Source: Nocardia sp. NBC_01503 (GTDB taxonomy: Bacteria; Actinomycetota; Actinomycetes; Mycobacteriales; Mycobacteriaceae). Taken from it: DNA of 64,000 bases. This document shows, piece after piece, positions 8,022 through 16,994 of the stretch. The DNA is taken from assembly GCF_036327755.1 (NCBI RefSeq), contig NZ_CP109596.1, forward strand, positions 8,122,001-8,186,000. Reading direction: 5' to 3'. Both the position numbers and the translations under genes were made by a program. The stretch's first letter is position 1. Every line of letters begins with the position of its first letter. The notes beneath the pieces were generated by a model. The model was not told the origin of the DNA. It searched no databases and was given only the letters and a program-made list of their open reading frames with translations.

Positions 8022-8758
8022 TCTGCGATTCCCTCCGATGACATCCAAATCACACCGGCGAGTCTGCCGGTCGGCGCGCCGCGCCGGTGACTGAACAGCG
8101 CTTTGTCCTCGATGGTGCAGCGCGGGTCGACCGCCACGGCGCTCACGCCCACCGTTTCGAGCTGGCGGCGGATGCCCGCGCGCAGATCCAATCCGGGAGT
8201 ACCCCGCACGGTGGTGGTCGCACTCCCGGGCAGATGCTGTTCGACATCGGCGCGCATGGCGGCGGGCACCTCGTACTGCCGGCCGCTGGCCGCCGGTCCC
8301 AGGAACGCGCCGATCCGCTCCACCTTCGCGCCGAGTTCGAGCATGGCCTCGATCGCCTTGGGCACGATGCCGATGCGCGCCCCGATCCGGCCCGCGTGCA
8401 CCGCGGCGATCACCCCGGCCTCATCGTCGGAGAGCAGCACCGGCACACAATCCGCGCTCAGGGTCACCAGGGCCAGATCGCGCTGGGTGGTAACCAGCGC
8501 ATCGGTGGCGGGTACCGCCTCGGTCTGCGGCCCGTCCACGACCGTCACGTTACGACTGTGGATCTGCTCCATCCAGACCAGTCGCTCCGGAGTCAGCCCC
8601 AGGCTCTCGGCCAGCCGAACCCGATTGCGCCGCACCGCTTCCGGATCGTCACCGACGTGATCGCCCAGGTTGAACGAGTCATAGGGCGGCTGTGAGAAGC
8701 CGCCGGCACGCGCGGTGACAACTCGTCTGGTCCGATACGTGGTTCCCACAGAAGTCAT
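8018..8758 (-). CDS. pgeF: Peptidoglycan editing factor PgeF (laccase-domain/YfiH family)
   Basis: 246 residues. Family members are now seen as purine nucleoside phosphorylase-like or peptidoglycan stem-peptide-editing enzymes rather than true laccases. Conserved metal-site elements are VWMEQIHSRNV (His), SADCVPVLL (Cys), AAVHAGRIGARIGI (His), and GPAASGRQYEV. The ATG at 8758 (MTSVGTTYRTRRV) is where family homology begins; the frame is open further upstream but runs antisense-like into the ftsZ terminator. It is the first gene after the ftsZ terminator and is coupled to yggS. Confidence 0.9.
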   Translation of the reverse strand: MTSVGTTYRTRRVVTARAGGFSQPPYDSFNLGDHVGDDPEAVRRNRVRLAESLGLTPERLVWMEQIHSRNVTVVDGPQTEAVPATDALVTTQRDLALVTLSADCVPVLLSDDEAGVIAAVHAGRIGARIGIVPKAIEAMLELGAKVERIGAFLGPAASGRQYEVPAAMRADVEQHLPGSATTTVRGTPGLDLRAGIRRQLETVGVSAVAVDPRCTIEDKALFSHRRGAPTGRLAGVIWMSSEGIAE

Positions 8759-8839
8759 ACCCCCGAGAGTAGTGGCCAATAACCCGCAACCCCGCCTCCG
8801 AGCGGGTGGTCCCGCACACTCTTGACCGCGGATACGAAA

Positions 8840-8867
8840 GCGCCCGCTCCGGAACCGGAGCGGGCGC
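8840..8867 (-). terminator. ftsZ terminator
   Basis: Perfect 12-bp stem GCGCCCGCTCCG / CGGAGCGGGCGC with a 4-nt loop, 21 nt past the ftsZ stop. On the minus strand it is followed by TTTCGT. It separates ftsZ from the pgeF-yggS-sepF group, whose promoter should lie between 8759 and 8839. Confidence 0.8.
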
Positions 8868-8888
8868 GGACAGTGCGGATGGGCCGGG

Positions 8889-10157
8889 TCAGCGGCGCAT
8901 GAAGGAGGGGACGTCCACGTCATCGTCGTCGGCGTCCGGGGGCTGGATATGCGTGCGGTTGTTGTGCGCCACCGTCGGATCGACCGCGGGACGGGGTGAT
9001 TCGTAGGAGGGCGCCGGACCGCGACCGCTCGACTGCGGCGGCGGGGTCTGCGCGACCGGGGCCGGGGCGGGCTCCTGCCGAACGGGAGCCGGTTCGGGGG
9101 TGCGGGCGGTGTACTCGGGAGTGCGGGCAACTTCGCCGGCGGTCGCCCGGGCGGTTCCGAAAGAGCTTGTGGCGGTGCGGCCTACCGCGGGTTCGATGCG
9201 TCGTGCCGGGCCGCTTCCGTCAAAACCCGCCGCGATCACCGTCACTCGGACTTCGTCGCCCAGGGAGTCGTCGATGACGGTACCGAAGATGATGTTGGCT
9301 TCGATATGGGCCGCTTCCTGCACCAGCGAGGCTGCCTCGTTGATCTCGAAGAGGCCGAGATCCGAACCGCCCGCGATCGAGAGCAGGACGCCGTGCGCGC
9401 CATCCATGGAGGCTTCCAGCAGTGGCGAATTGATCGCCGCCTCGGCGGCCTTCACCGAACGGCCCTCACCGCGGGCCGAGCCGATACCCATGAGGGCACT
9501 GCCCGCACCGGACATGACGGACTTGACGTCCGCGAAGTCGACATTGATCAGACCCGGGGTGGTGATCAGATCCGTTATGCCCTGAACACCGTTGAGCAGC
9601 ACCTCATCCGCGGAGCGGAAGGCGTCCATCAGCGAGACGGCCGCATCGCCCAGCTGCAGCAGCCGGTCGTTGGGGATCACGATGAGGGTGTCGCAGGATT
9701 CGCGCAGCGCCTGGATACCGGCCTCGGCCTGATTGCTGCGGCGCTTGCCCTCGAACGAGAAGGGCCGGGTCACCACACCGATGGTGAGCGCGCCGAGCTT
9801 ACGGGCGATGCTGGCCACGACGGGTGCGCCACCGGTACCGGTGCCACCGCCCTCACCGGCGGTGACGAAGACCATGTCGGCGCCCTTGAGCACCTCTTCG
9901 ATCTCGTCCTTGTGGTCCTCGGCGGCCTTGCGGCCCACCTCGGGATCGGCACCCGCGCCGAGGCCGCGGGTGAGTTCACGGCCGACATCGAGCTTGACGT
10001 CCGCATCACTCATCAGCAGCGCCTGCGCGTCGGTGTTGACCGCGATGAACTCGACTCCCTTGAGTCCCTGTTCGATCATCCGGTTGACGGCATTCACGCC
10101 GCCGCCGCCGATTCCGACGACCTTGATCACTGCAAGGTAGTTGTGCGGGGGCGTCAT
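8889..10157 (-). CDS. ftsZ: Cell division GTPase FtsZ
   Basis: The tubulin homologue that forms the Z-ring. The G-domain starts with VIKVVGIGGGGVNAVNRM; the tubulin signature GGGTGTGG is at residues 103-110; the T7 synergy region is LINVDFADVKSVMSG. A GTPase-activating C-domain runs to about residue 315. A Pro/Ala-rich linker follows, and the tail DDDDVDVPSFMRR is the conserved C-terminal peptide that binds SepF and FtsW. 422 residues. The ATG at 10157 gives the standard MTPPHNYLAVIK start. It is separated from ftsQ by a 317-bp leader with a hairpin, so it is probably transcribed from its own promoter as well as by read-through. Confidence 0.98.
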   Translation of the reverse strand: MTPPHNYLAVIKVVGIGGGGVNAVNRMIEQGLKGVEFIAVNTDAQALLMSDADVKLDVGRELTRGLGAGADPEVGRKAAEDHKDEIEEVLKGADMVFVTAGEGGGTGTGGAPVVASIARKLGALTIGVVTRPFSFEGKRRSNQAEAGIQALRESCDTLIVIPNDRLLQLGDAAVSLMDAFRSADEVLLNGVQGITDLITTPGLINVDFADVKSVMSGAGSALMGIGSARGEGRSVKAAEAAINSPLLEASMDGAHGVLLSIAGGSDLGLFEINEAASLVQEAAHIEANIIFGTVIDDSLGDEVRVTVIAAGFDGSGPARRIEPAVGRTATSSFGTARATAGEVARTPEYTARTPEPAPVRQEPAPAPVAQTPPPQSSGRGPAPSYESPRPAVDPTVAHNNRTHIQPPDADDDDVDVPSFMRR

Positions 10158-10245
10158 GGGCTCTCGCCTTCCTTAGATCCAAAAAGCTTGTCGTCTAACG
10201 GATGCTCGCCGTATGCCAGTCCGAAGGTCTCGGTTCGGTGAACCC

Positions 10246-10272
10246 TCAACCATAGGTTTAGCCTTATGTCAA
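10246..10272 (-). promoter_or_regulatory. Candidate ftsZ promoter
   Basis: Within the 317-bp ftsQ-ftsZ gap (10158-10474) the minus strand carries TTGACA (10267-10272) followed by an AT-richer stretch with TATGGT. The spacing of these two hexamers is only 12 nt, so either a different -10 is used or the TTGACA is fortuitous. Nothing else gene-like is visible in the gap. Confidence 0.3.
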
Positions 10273-10440
10273 GTATCCGACTGGTGCGGAACGGTATTCG
10301 CAGCCACCGCGTTACGGGCGCAGGCGCGCCGAAACGAGAATCAGAATCTTGTGTGATCCACCTCGTCCGACCCACCTGGCATCGTATCGTGGACGGTTGC
10401 CCTCCGGTGCCGGGATCGGCGCTGGAAACGCACCTGTGAG

Positions 10441-10459
10441 CCACCGAAAATTTCGGTGG
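10441..10459. terminator. Hairpin after ftsQ
   Basis: Palindrome CCACCGAAA-A-TTTCGGTGG, 15 bp downstream of the ftsQ stop on the minus strand. It could attenuate read-through from the mur genes into ftsZ. Confidence 0.5.
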
Positions 10460-10474
10460 CCCAATGGGTATCGC

Positions 10475-11284
10475 TCACTTTACCGTGACCAGATTCGGAC
10501 TCGAAACGTCGAACACGTTGCCGGGCTGGGTCAGTAGAGGTCCGACCACCGCCGCCTTCTTCTGTGAATCACCCGTCCCACCCCACAGCACGGTACGCCC
10601 ATCTCGCAACTCGAGAGCAATATCCGAAACCGATCTGGCCACAACCTGTCCCACGCCGAGGCTCGGCGGGACGACGGCCATCACCGCGACGGCCGCGCGG
10701 GTGGCCGGATCATTGCCGCCGGGATTGTCGGTGACGAGTTTGGGGGCGGTGCCCGGAGGCTGTTCGATCGCGAATTCCACGCTGTCGCAATCGACCAGGT
10801 GCGGTCCGTCCGGGGCGTCGAAGTAGAGCACGGGGGTGCGTTCGACCACCGTCACCTGCACGGTGGACGGGAACTCACGCTGCACCCGCACGCTGCGGAC
10901 CTTGGGTAACTGTGCCACACGTTGGGCCATGGCGGTGGTGTCTATCCGCATCATGGAGAGTCCGTCCGGGACCTGGAGTGCGTCCAGGACTTGATCTTCC
11001 GGCACCGCGGACAGGCCGTCGACGCGCACGGTGCGCACCGACAGCACCGGGGTGAAATAGGCCGTCAGACCGATCGCGAGCAGGACGACGCAGCCCACGG
11101 CCACGCCGATCCGCACCCGCGGTGAGCGCCAGGCATTGCGCAGCCGGTCCGCATCGTGCGCCCGGCCCCGATGTAGTCGGGCGCGGCGGGCGGCCCTGGC
11201 GGCCGAATCCTGCTCCGCCGCAGGCTCGTCCACCCGGTCCCGCGACTCACCGGTCCTCTCGTCCGCTCCCCCACCCGGGCTCAT
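10475..11284 (-). CDS. ftsQ: Cell division protein FtsQ
   Basis: A 269-residue bitopic divisome protein. It has a charged cytoplasmic N-terminus (about residues 1-55), one transmembrane segment (IGVAVGCVVLLAIGLTAYF), and an external POTRA domain starting at VLSVRTVRVDGLSAVPEDQVLDAL. A beta domain follows (VQREFPSTVQVTVVERTPV). It scaffolds FtsL/FtsB and the FtsW-FtsI synthase at the septum. It lies 6 nt after murC at the end of the mur run. No ddl is present between murC and ftsQ, as usual in Actinobacteria. Confidence 0.93.
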   Translation of the reverse strand: MSPGGGADERTGESRDRVDEPAAEQDSAARAARRARLHRGRAHDADRLRNAWRSPRVRIGVAVGCVVLLAIGLTAYFTPVLSVRTVRVDGLSAVPEDQVLDALQVPDGLSMMRIDTTAMAQRVAQLPKVRSVRVQREFPSTVQVTVVERTPVLYFDAPDGPHLVDCDSVEFAIEQPPGTAPKLVTDNPGGNDPATRAAVAVMAVVPPSLGVGQVVARSVSDIALELRDGRTVLWGGTGDSQKKAAVVGPLLTQPGNVFDVSSPNLVTVK

Positions 11285-11290
11285 CCGCCC

Positions 11291-12832
11291 TCACCGCCCG
11301 TGCGAGGGTCGCGCGCGCAGACCGTCGAGGATCTGACCGCCCAGCATGGTGACATCGCCCGCACCCATGGTGATCACCACATCGCCGGGGCGCGCCAGGG
11401 CCGCGACCTGACGGCCCACCCGCGACATATCCGGCTGATAGTGCACGGGTTCGGTGACGGCATTGGCCACCAGCGCACCGTTCACCCCGGGCAGCGGCTC
11501 CTCGCGCGCGCCGTACACGTCCAGCACCACGACCTCGTCGGCGAGCGAGAGGGCGGTTCCGAACTCGGTCGCGAAAGTAGCGGTGCGACTGTACAAATGC
11601 GGTTGGAAGACCACGATCACCCGGCCCGGTCGCGAGCGCGCGCCATCGCGGGCCTCCTGCGCGACCAGTTCGGCGGCGGCGCTGAGCACCGCGCGCACCT
11701 CGGTCGGATGGTGGGCGTAATCGTCGAAAACGCGGACGCCGTTCTCCCGCCCGGTGAGCTGGAAGCGCCGGTGCACACCGCCGAAACCCTCCAGGCCCTG
11801 GATGATTTCGCCCATATCGGCGCCGGCGGCGCGCGCGGCCAGCAGTGCGCCGAGCGCGTTCAGGGCCATATGCCGACCGGGCACCGACAGGCGCAGCGTG
11901 CGCGGGGCGGGTTCGTCGGAGAGCTGGAAGACCGCCACACCGCCGACATCGCGCGGTTCGAACGACAGCAACTGCGCGCCGACCGGCACCCCGGTTCCGG
12001 CGAAATCGCCCGAACCGTAACCGATTACCTCGATCTCGCGCGGATCGCCGGCGAGCCGGGCCACCGTGCGCTCGGCCAATCCCAGTGAGCCCGGATCGTC
12101 CAGGCACACCACGAGCCGGCCACCCGCCTGCAGCCGATCCACGAAGTCGTCGAAGACCTGCGTGTACGCCTCGTCGGTACCGAAGTAGTCCAGGTGATCG
12201 GATTCGATATTGGTCACCACCGCGACGTCCGGTGCGTACTGCAGCAGCGAGGCATCACTCTCGTCGGCCTCGGCCACGAAGATGCCGCCGGTGCCGTGAT
12301 GGGCGTTGGTGCCCGATTCGTTGAGCTCACCGCCGACCGCGAAGGACGGGTCCGCGCCACAGTGCTGCAGCGCGACCACCAGCATGGAGGTGGTGGAGGT
12401 CTTACCGTGCGTACCCGAGACCAGCAGCGTCTTATGCCCCTGCATGAGCTCGGCCAGCACGGCCGGGCGCAGCAGCACCGGAATACCGCGCCGATGTGCC
12501 TCCACCAGTTCGGGATTGGTCTTGGGGATGGCGGCGAAGGTGGTGACGACCGCGGTCGGCCCGCCGGGCAGCAGATCGAGGGCGCTCGCGTCATGTCCGA
12601 TGCGCACCTGCGCGCCGCGTGCCCGCAGTGCGAGCACACCGCGGCTCTCCTTGGCGTCGGAGCCGGAGACCATACCGCCGCGGGACAGCAGAATTCTGGC
12701 GATACCGGACATTCCGGCACCACCGATACCGATCATGTGGACCCGCCGCAGCAGTTCGGGTAGGTCCGTCTCCTGCTCCAACGGTACGTTCACGGCCTCG
12801 AGATCCTGTTCGGTTTCGGCTGCTTCAGTCAC
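11291..12832 (-). CDS. murC: UDP-N-acetylmuramate--L-alanine ligase
   Basis: ATP-dependent ligase adding L-Ala to UDP-MurNAc in the cytoplasm. The N-terminal nucleotide-sugar domain has VHMIGIGGAGMSGIAR (about residues 31-46). The central ATPase loop is GTHGKTST (140-147). The C-terminal domain has VFDDYAHHPTEVRA. 513 residues. The GTG at 12832 gives MTEAAETEQDL and overlaps the murG stop by 8 nt, implying coupling; an upstream ATG-type extension (MCWRWQI) would lie inside murG. Confidence 0.96.
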   Translation of the reverse strand: MTEAAETEQDLEAVNVPLEQETDLPELLRRVHMIGIGGAGMSGIARILLSRGGMVSGSDAKESRGVLALRARGAQVRIGHDASALDLLPGGPTAVVTTFAAIPKTNPELVEAHRRGIPVLLRPAVLAELMQGHKTLLVSGTHGKTSTTSMLVVALQHCGADPSFAVGGELNESGTNAHHGTGGIFVAEADESDASLLQYAPDVAVVTNIESDHLDYFGTDEAYTQVFDDFVDRLQAGGRLVVCLDDPGSLGLAERTVARLAGDPREIEVIGYGSGDFAGTGVPVGAQLLSFEPRDVGGVAVFQLSDEPAPRTLRLSVPGRHMALNALGALLAARAAGADMGEIIQGLEGFGGVHRRFQLTGRENGVRVFDDYAHHPTEVRAVLSAAAELVAQEARDGARSRPGRVIVVFQPHLYSRTATFATEFGTALSLADEVVVLDVYGAREEPLPGVNGALVANAVTEPVHYQPDMSRVGRQVAALARPGDVVITMGAGDVTMLGGQILDGLRARPSHGR

Positions 12833-14000
12833 GATCTGCCACCTCCAGCACAATTCGCGCTACCTCGTCCGCGGCGTCGCGGTGACCGGCATCCGCCGCC
12901 GCGCGACCCATGGCTGCCAGCCGATCGGAATCCCTGAGCAGGGGTATCACCTCGTCGATCACGTATTTCGGAGTCAGCTCCGCGTCCGCCACGATTCTGC
13001 CACCGCCCGCGGTGACCACCGGCCGCGCGTTGAGTTCCTGCTCGCCATTGCCATGCGGTAGCGGAACATAGAACGCGGGCAGGCCGACCGCCGACACCTC
13101 GGCGACCGTCATAGCGCCGGAGCGACAGACCACCGCGTCCGCGGCGGCGTAGGCCAGCGCCATCTGCGACAAATAGGGCACGGCAACGTATTTCGCGGGC
13201 TCGTGCAGCCCCTCCAGCGTAAGGCTGTTCTTCGGGCCGTGCGCGTGCAACACCGAGATCCCGGCGGCGGTCAGCTGCGGCGCGGCGGCCGAGACGGCCT
13301 CATTGAGACTGCGCGCCCCCTGTGAGCCACCGAAGACCAGCAGTACCGGCCCCTCGGCGGGCAATCCGAAGTTCTCCCGGGCCTGCGCCCGCAGGGCGCG
13401 GCGGTTCAGCCGCGTAATGGCCGACCGCACCGGAATGCCCACAACCTCGGCATCCTGACGCCCGCGCGCGTGCACCCCCGAATTCGCCGCGGCCGCCAGC
13501 ACTCTGGCAGCCACCCGAGCACCGATCTTGTTCGAGATACCCGCCATCGCATTGGCCTCGTGCACCACCACGGGCACCCTGCGGCGGCCGCTCCCCCTCG
13601 TCACCGCCCCCTCGCGCCGATGCCCCTTGACGGAGAAGACGCCCCGCCCGGCGGCGAGGTAGGCGGGCAGCGCGACGTAGCCGCCGAAGCCCACGATCAC
13701 GTCAGCTTCCACCGCGTCGATGATCTCGCGGGTGCGGCGCATCGACGCCAGCACTCGCCCCGGCAGCCGTAGTAGGTCGGCGGTCGGTTTGCGCGGTAGC
13801 GGGACCGGGGGGATCAGTTCGAGGTCGTAGCCGCGCTCGGGGACGAGCGTGGTCTCCAGGCCACGCTGGGTACCCAGGGCGGTGATCCGGATGGCCGGGT
13901 CGCGGCGGCGTAGCGCGTCGGCCACCGCCATGGCGGGTTCGATATGCCCCGCGGTGCCACCGCCCGCCACGATCACCGAGAGCGGCCGCTCCACTGTCAC
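12825..14000 (-). CDS. murG: Lipid II-forming GlcNAc transferase MurG
   Basis: Transfers GlcNAc from UDP-GlcNAc to lipid I on the inner membrane face. It is a GT28/GT-B fold: N-terminal VIVAGGGTAGHIEPAMAVADAL, the membrane-proximal FGGYVALPAYLAA region, VVHEANAMAGISNK, and the C-domain nucleotide-sugar site VFGGSQGARSLNEA with VCRSGAMTVAEVSAVGLPAFYVPLP. 391 residues. An insert of about 16 residues (FSVKGHRREGAVTRGSGRRR) precedes VPVVVHEANA and is longer than usual. The GTG at 14000 overlaps the ftsW stop (GTGA). Confidence 0.97.
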   Translation of the reverse strand: MTVERPLSVIVAGGGTAGHIEPAMAVADALRRRDPAIRITALGTQRGLETTLVPERGYDLELIPPVPLPRKPTADLLRLPGRVLASMRRTREIIDAVEADVIVGFGGYVALPAYLAAGRGVFSVKGHRREGAVTRGSGRRRVPVVVHEANAMAGISNKIGARVAARVLAAAANSGVHARGRQDAEVVGIPVRSAITRLNRRALRAQARENFGLPAEGPVLLVFGGSQGARSLNEAVSAAAPQLTAAGISVLHAHGPKNSLTLEGLHEPAKYVAVPYLSQMALAYAAADAVVCRSGAMTVAEVSAVGLPAFYVPLPHGNGEQELNARPVVTAGGGRIVADAELTPKYVIDEVIPLLRDSDRLAAMGRAAADAGHRDAADEVARIVLEVADRD

Positions 14001-15505
14001 CTCGAATGTCCCCTGTCCCTATCGTGTTTCGTCGAATAGCTGGGTTCCCAGGCCCGGGTGCTGCGCCACGATTCGGTGGAGCGGCTGGTGCGCCTGGCGG
14101 TATCGGAATCTATCGATCGGCGCGACGGTGCGTCGTACCCGCCCCGGCCGCGACCGCTCGGCGGTAGCGCACGCCGCTGCGGTGCGGCCTTGACGCCGGA
14201 TTTGGGTTTGGCCTTCGGCTTGGGCTTATTGCGGGCGCGGGCGGCCTGTGCCCGTGCGGGGGAATACATTTCGGGCACCGGCAGGCGCAGCAGGCGGCTG
14301 AAGCGCCCGTCCTCGCCGGCCTGTAGCGCCGCCACCGCCTCGGGTTCGTGCCGCGCCGCGTTGGCGATGATGCCGAACATGAACAGGGTGATGGCGAGTG
14401 AGGAGCCACCGGCCGAAACCAGCGGCAGCTGTAGGCCGGTCACCGGGAGCAGCCCGACCACATAGCCGACATTGATCAGCGCCTGCCCGGTGATCCAGGT
14501 GGTCGCCGCGGCGGTCAGCAGCCGGATGAACGGATCCACCGAGCGGGTGGCGATGCGCAGTCCGGTGTAGACGAAGAGCGCGAAAAGCCCCAGCACCAGC
14601 GCACATCCGAGGAAGCCGAGCTCCTCGCCGATAATGGCGAAGATGAAGTCGTTGTGCGCGTTGGGCAGATAGCTCCACTTGGCCCGCGACTGGCCCAGCC
14701 CGCGGCCCCAGATCCCGCCGTCGGCAAGCGAATACAGCGCCTGCCGGGCCTGATAGCCGATGCCCTGCGGATCGTCTCCCGGACTGAAGAACGCGCGCAT
14801 GCGGTCCGAGCGATATCCCGCCGAGAGCGCCAGAATGCCCGCCGCGACCGCGCCGGAGACCGCGATGGTCACGAACATGCGCAGCGGCAGCCCACCGAAC
14901 CACAGCAGCGCCGAGAGCACGATGCCCAGCGCGATGGTGGTGGACAGGTTGGGTTCGAGTACGACCAGGAAACACACCAGCAGGCCCGCGGGCACCAGCG
15001 GCATGAGAATGTCCTTGTACCCGGCCTTCTCGGTCTGCCGCGAGGCCAGCAGATGCGCGCCCCACACCACCAGGGTCACCTTGGCGATCTCGGACGGCTG
15101 CACCGCGACCACCCCGAGGTCGAACCAGCGCCGTGAACCCTGCACCTCGGTGCCGATGCCCGGAATCAGCACCAGCACCAGCAGCACGACCGACAGCGCG
15201 AACACCGGGAACGACAGCTGCCGCATCAGCCGCATGGGAATCCGCAGCGCGATATAGAACAGGATCGTGCCGAAGAGCGCGAACATCCCCTGCTGGATGA
15301 AGAGCGAATACGCCGATTTACCAACGGCATACGACTCCACACTGGACGCCGACAGCACCATCACCAGTCCGAGCACGGTGAGCAGTACCGCGATGGCGAC
15401 CACCAGGTGGAACGAGGCCAGCGGTCGCGCCAGCCAGGCCGCGAACCAGCCGGCGCCGGCCCGCCGCGCGGAAGTTGTGGTTCCGGCGCGGCGCGGCGTG
15501 GTCAT
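13997..15505 (-). CDS. ftsW: Septal peptidoglycan glycosyltransferase FtsW
   Basis: SEDS-family lipid II polymerase paired with FtsI. About ten transmembrane segments lie between residues 25 and 400. Characteristic segments are FDLGVVAVQPSEIAKVTLVVWGAHLLA, FLVVLEPNLSTTIAL, RMRAFFSPGDDPQGIGYQARQ, WSYLPNAHNDFIFAIIGEELG and LPLVSAGGSSLAITL. The cytoplasmic C-tail (about 410-502) is long and Lys/Arg/Pro-rich, typical of actinobacterial FtsW that contacts FtsZ. It overlaps murD by 4 nt (ATGA). Confidence 0.96.
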   Translation of the reverse strand: MTTPRRAGTTTSARRAGAGWFAAWLARPLASFHLVVAIAVLLTVLGLVMVLSASSVESYAVGKSAYSLFIQQGMFALFGTILFYIALRIPMRLMRQLSFPVFALSVVLLVLVLIPGIGTEVQGSRRWFDLGVVAVQPSEIAKVTLVVWGAHLLASRQTEKAGYKDILMPLVPAGLLVCFLVVLEPNLSTTIALGIVLSALLWFGGLPLRMFVTIAVSGAVAAGILALSAGYRSDRMRAFFSPGDDPQGIGYQARQALYSLADGGIWGRGLGQSRAKWSYLPNAHNDFIFAIIGEELGFLGCALVLGLFALFVYTGLRIATRSVDPFIRLLTAAATTWITGQALINVGYVVGLLPVTGLQLPLVSAGGSSLAITLFMFGIIANAARHEPEAVAALQAGEDGRFSRLLRLPVPEMYSPARAQAARARNKPKPKAKPKSGVKAAPQRRALPPSGRGRGGYDAPSRRSIDSDTARRTSRSTESWRSTRAWEPSYSTKHDRDRGHSR

Positions 15506-16986
15506 TCCGGTCTCCCGATGTCCTTCTCGTCCAGGGCCTGCACCGCGGCGATGAAACTTCGCCCGCGATGCGTGTAGTCGGCGAACATGTCCAGGGATGC
15601 CGCGGCCGGGGCCAGCAGCACGGTGTCGCCGCGGGTGGCATAACCGGCGGCCACTCGGACCGCACGCGCCATCACCGCTTCGGGTTCGATTTCGGTGAAG
15701 GGGTCACCCATCCCTGCATCGTCCCCCGAATTCAGCTCCACGACGGGGACATCGGGCGCGTGTCGCGCCAGTGCGGCGGCGATCACGGCGGCGTCGGCGC
15801 CGAAAAGGACGGCCGCGACCAGATGTTCGCGCACCTCCTCCACGAGGTCTTCGACGCCGGCGCCCTTGAGCTGTCCACCGGCCACCCAGATGACCGAGTG
15901 ATGCGCCAGGATCGACGAGCGCGCGGCATGCGGATTGGTGGCCTTGGAATCGTCCACGAAATCGACGCCGCAGAGTTCCCGGACCTGGGCGGCGCGATGC
16001 GGTCCGACCTTGTGCTCCTGCAGCCCCTCTTTCACGAACTGCGGTGCCACATCGATGGATCGGGTGAGCGCGGCCGCGGCGAGCGCGTCGGCGACCCCGG
16101 CCGGACCCTGCGGGCTGATATCGCCCACCTCGGCCAGGATCGCGGCCTTGGTGAAGGCGCGGTCCAGCAGTTTGCCGTCGACCACGCCGAGTTCACCGTC
16201 GGCGGGGACACCGATGCGGAATCCGACGGTGCGGCGCGCCTTGGACTTTCGCGCCAGCGCGGCCGCGACCTGATCGTCCAGGCCGACCACACCGACCCGC
16301 CCGGTCAGCGCCCGCGCCTTGGCGGCGGCGTACGCGTCGAGCCCGCCGTGCCAGTCCAGGTGATCCTCGGCCACATTCAGCACCACCCCGGCTTCGGGGC
16401 GAACCGAAGGGGCCCAATGCAATTGGAATGAGGACAGCTCCACGGCCAGCACCTGCGGTCCGGGATTGCGGCGCAGCGCGTCCAGGATCGGCAGCCCGAT
16501 ATTGCCGCACGCCACACTGGGAATCCCGGCGGCGCGCAGTATCGAATGCGTCATCTGCGTGGTGGTGGTCTTGCCGTTGGTACCGGTGATCACCAGCCAC
16601 TTGCGCACCGGACCGTAGATGCGCGCCTGGTCGACCCACCAGGCGAACTCGACATCACCCCAGACCGGGATGCCCTCGGTGACGGCGGAGACCAGTATCG
16701 GGGAGTCCGGCCGCCAGCCCGGGCTGGTGATGACCAGCGCGAACCGTTGCAGCGCATCGGGTTCCAGTAGATCGGCGGCGGTGGCGGTCTGCAGACCGAG
16801 TTCGGCGGCTTCGGCCAGGGCCTTACCGCCGCCGTCGGTGACCACCGGGCGGGCGCCGATGTCCTGGAGCGGCTCCACCAGGGAGCGCCCGGACACCCCC
16901 CAACCGGCGACGAGAACGTCACGACCGCGCAGGAATTCGAGCATGGGGCCCGGAGAACGCAGGACCCTCGGAGAATGTTCGACCAT
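15502..16986 (-). CDS. murD: UDP-N-acetylmuramoylalanine--D-glutamate ligase
   Basis: Adds D-Glu to UDP-MurNAc-L-Ala. The N-domain has VLVAGWGVSGRSLVEPL; the ATP loop is GTNGKTTTT (residues 135-143); AVELSSFQLHW and VVLNVAEDHLDWH follow; and the C-domain has FVDDSKATNPHAA and VIWVAGGQLKGAG. 494 residues. The ATG at 16986 lies 8 nt after mraY; an internal start at MLEFLRGRD is possible, since the first 14 residues are not conserved in pattern. Confidence 0.96.
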   Translation of the reverse strand: MVEHSPRVLRSPGPMLEFLRGRDVLVAGWGVSGRSLVEPLQDIGARPVVTDGGGKALAEAAELGLQTATAADLLEPDALQRFALVITSPGWRPDSPILVSAVTEGIPVWGDVEFAWWVDQARIYGPVRKWLVITGTNGKTTTTQMTHSILRAAGIPSVACGNIGLPILDALRRNPGPQVLAVELSSFQLHWAPSVRPEAGVVLNVAEDHLDWHGGLDAYAAAKARALTGRVGVVGLDDQVAAALARKSKARRTVGFRIGVPADGELGVVDGKLLDRAFTKAAILAEVGDISPQGPAGVADALAAAALTRSIDVAPQFVKEGLQEHKVGPHRAAQVRELCGVDFVDDSKATNPHAARSSILAHHSVIWVAGGQLKGAGVEDLVEEVREHLVAAVLFGADAAVIAAALARHAPDVPVVELNSGDDAGMGDPFTEIEPEAVMARAVRVAAGYATRGDTVLLAPAAASLDMFADYTHRGRSFIAAVQALDEKDIGRPE

Positions 16987-16994
16987 CAGTTAGT

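Noticed and set aside
8759..9130. N-terminal extension of PgeF
   Set aside because: Arg/Pro-rich shadow sequence overlapping the ftsZ terminator and ftsZ itself; the homologous protein starts at 8758.
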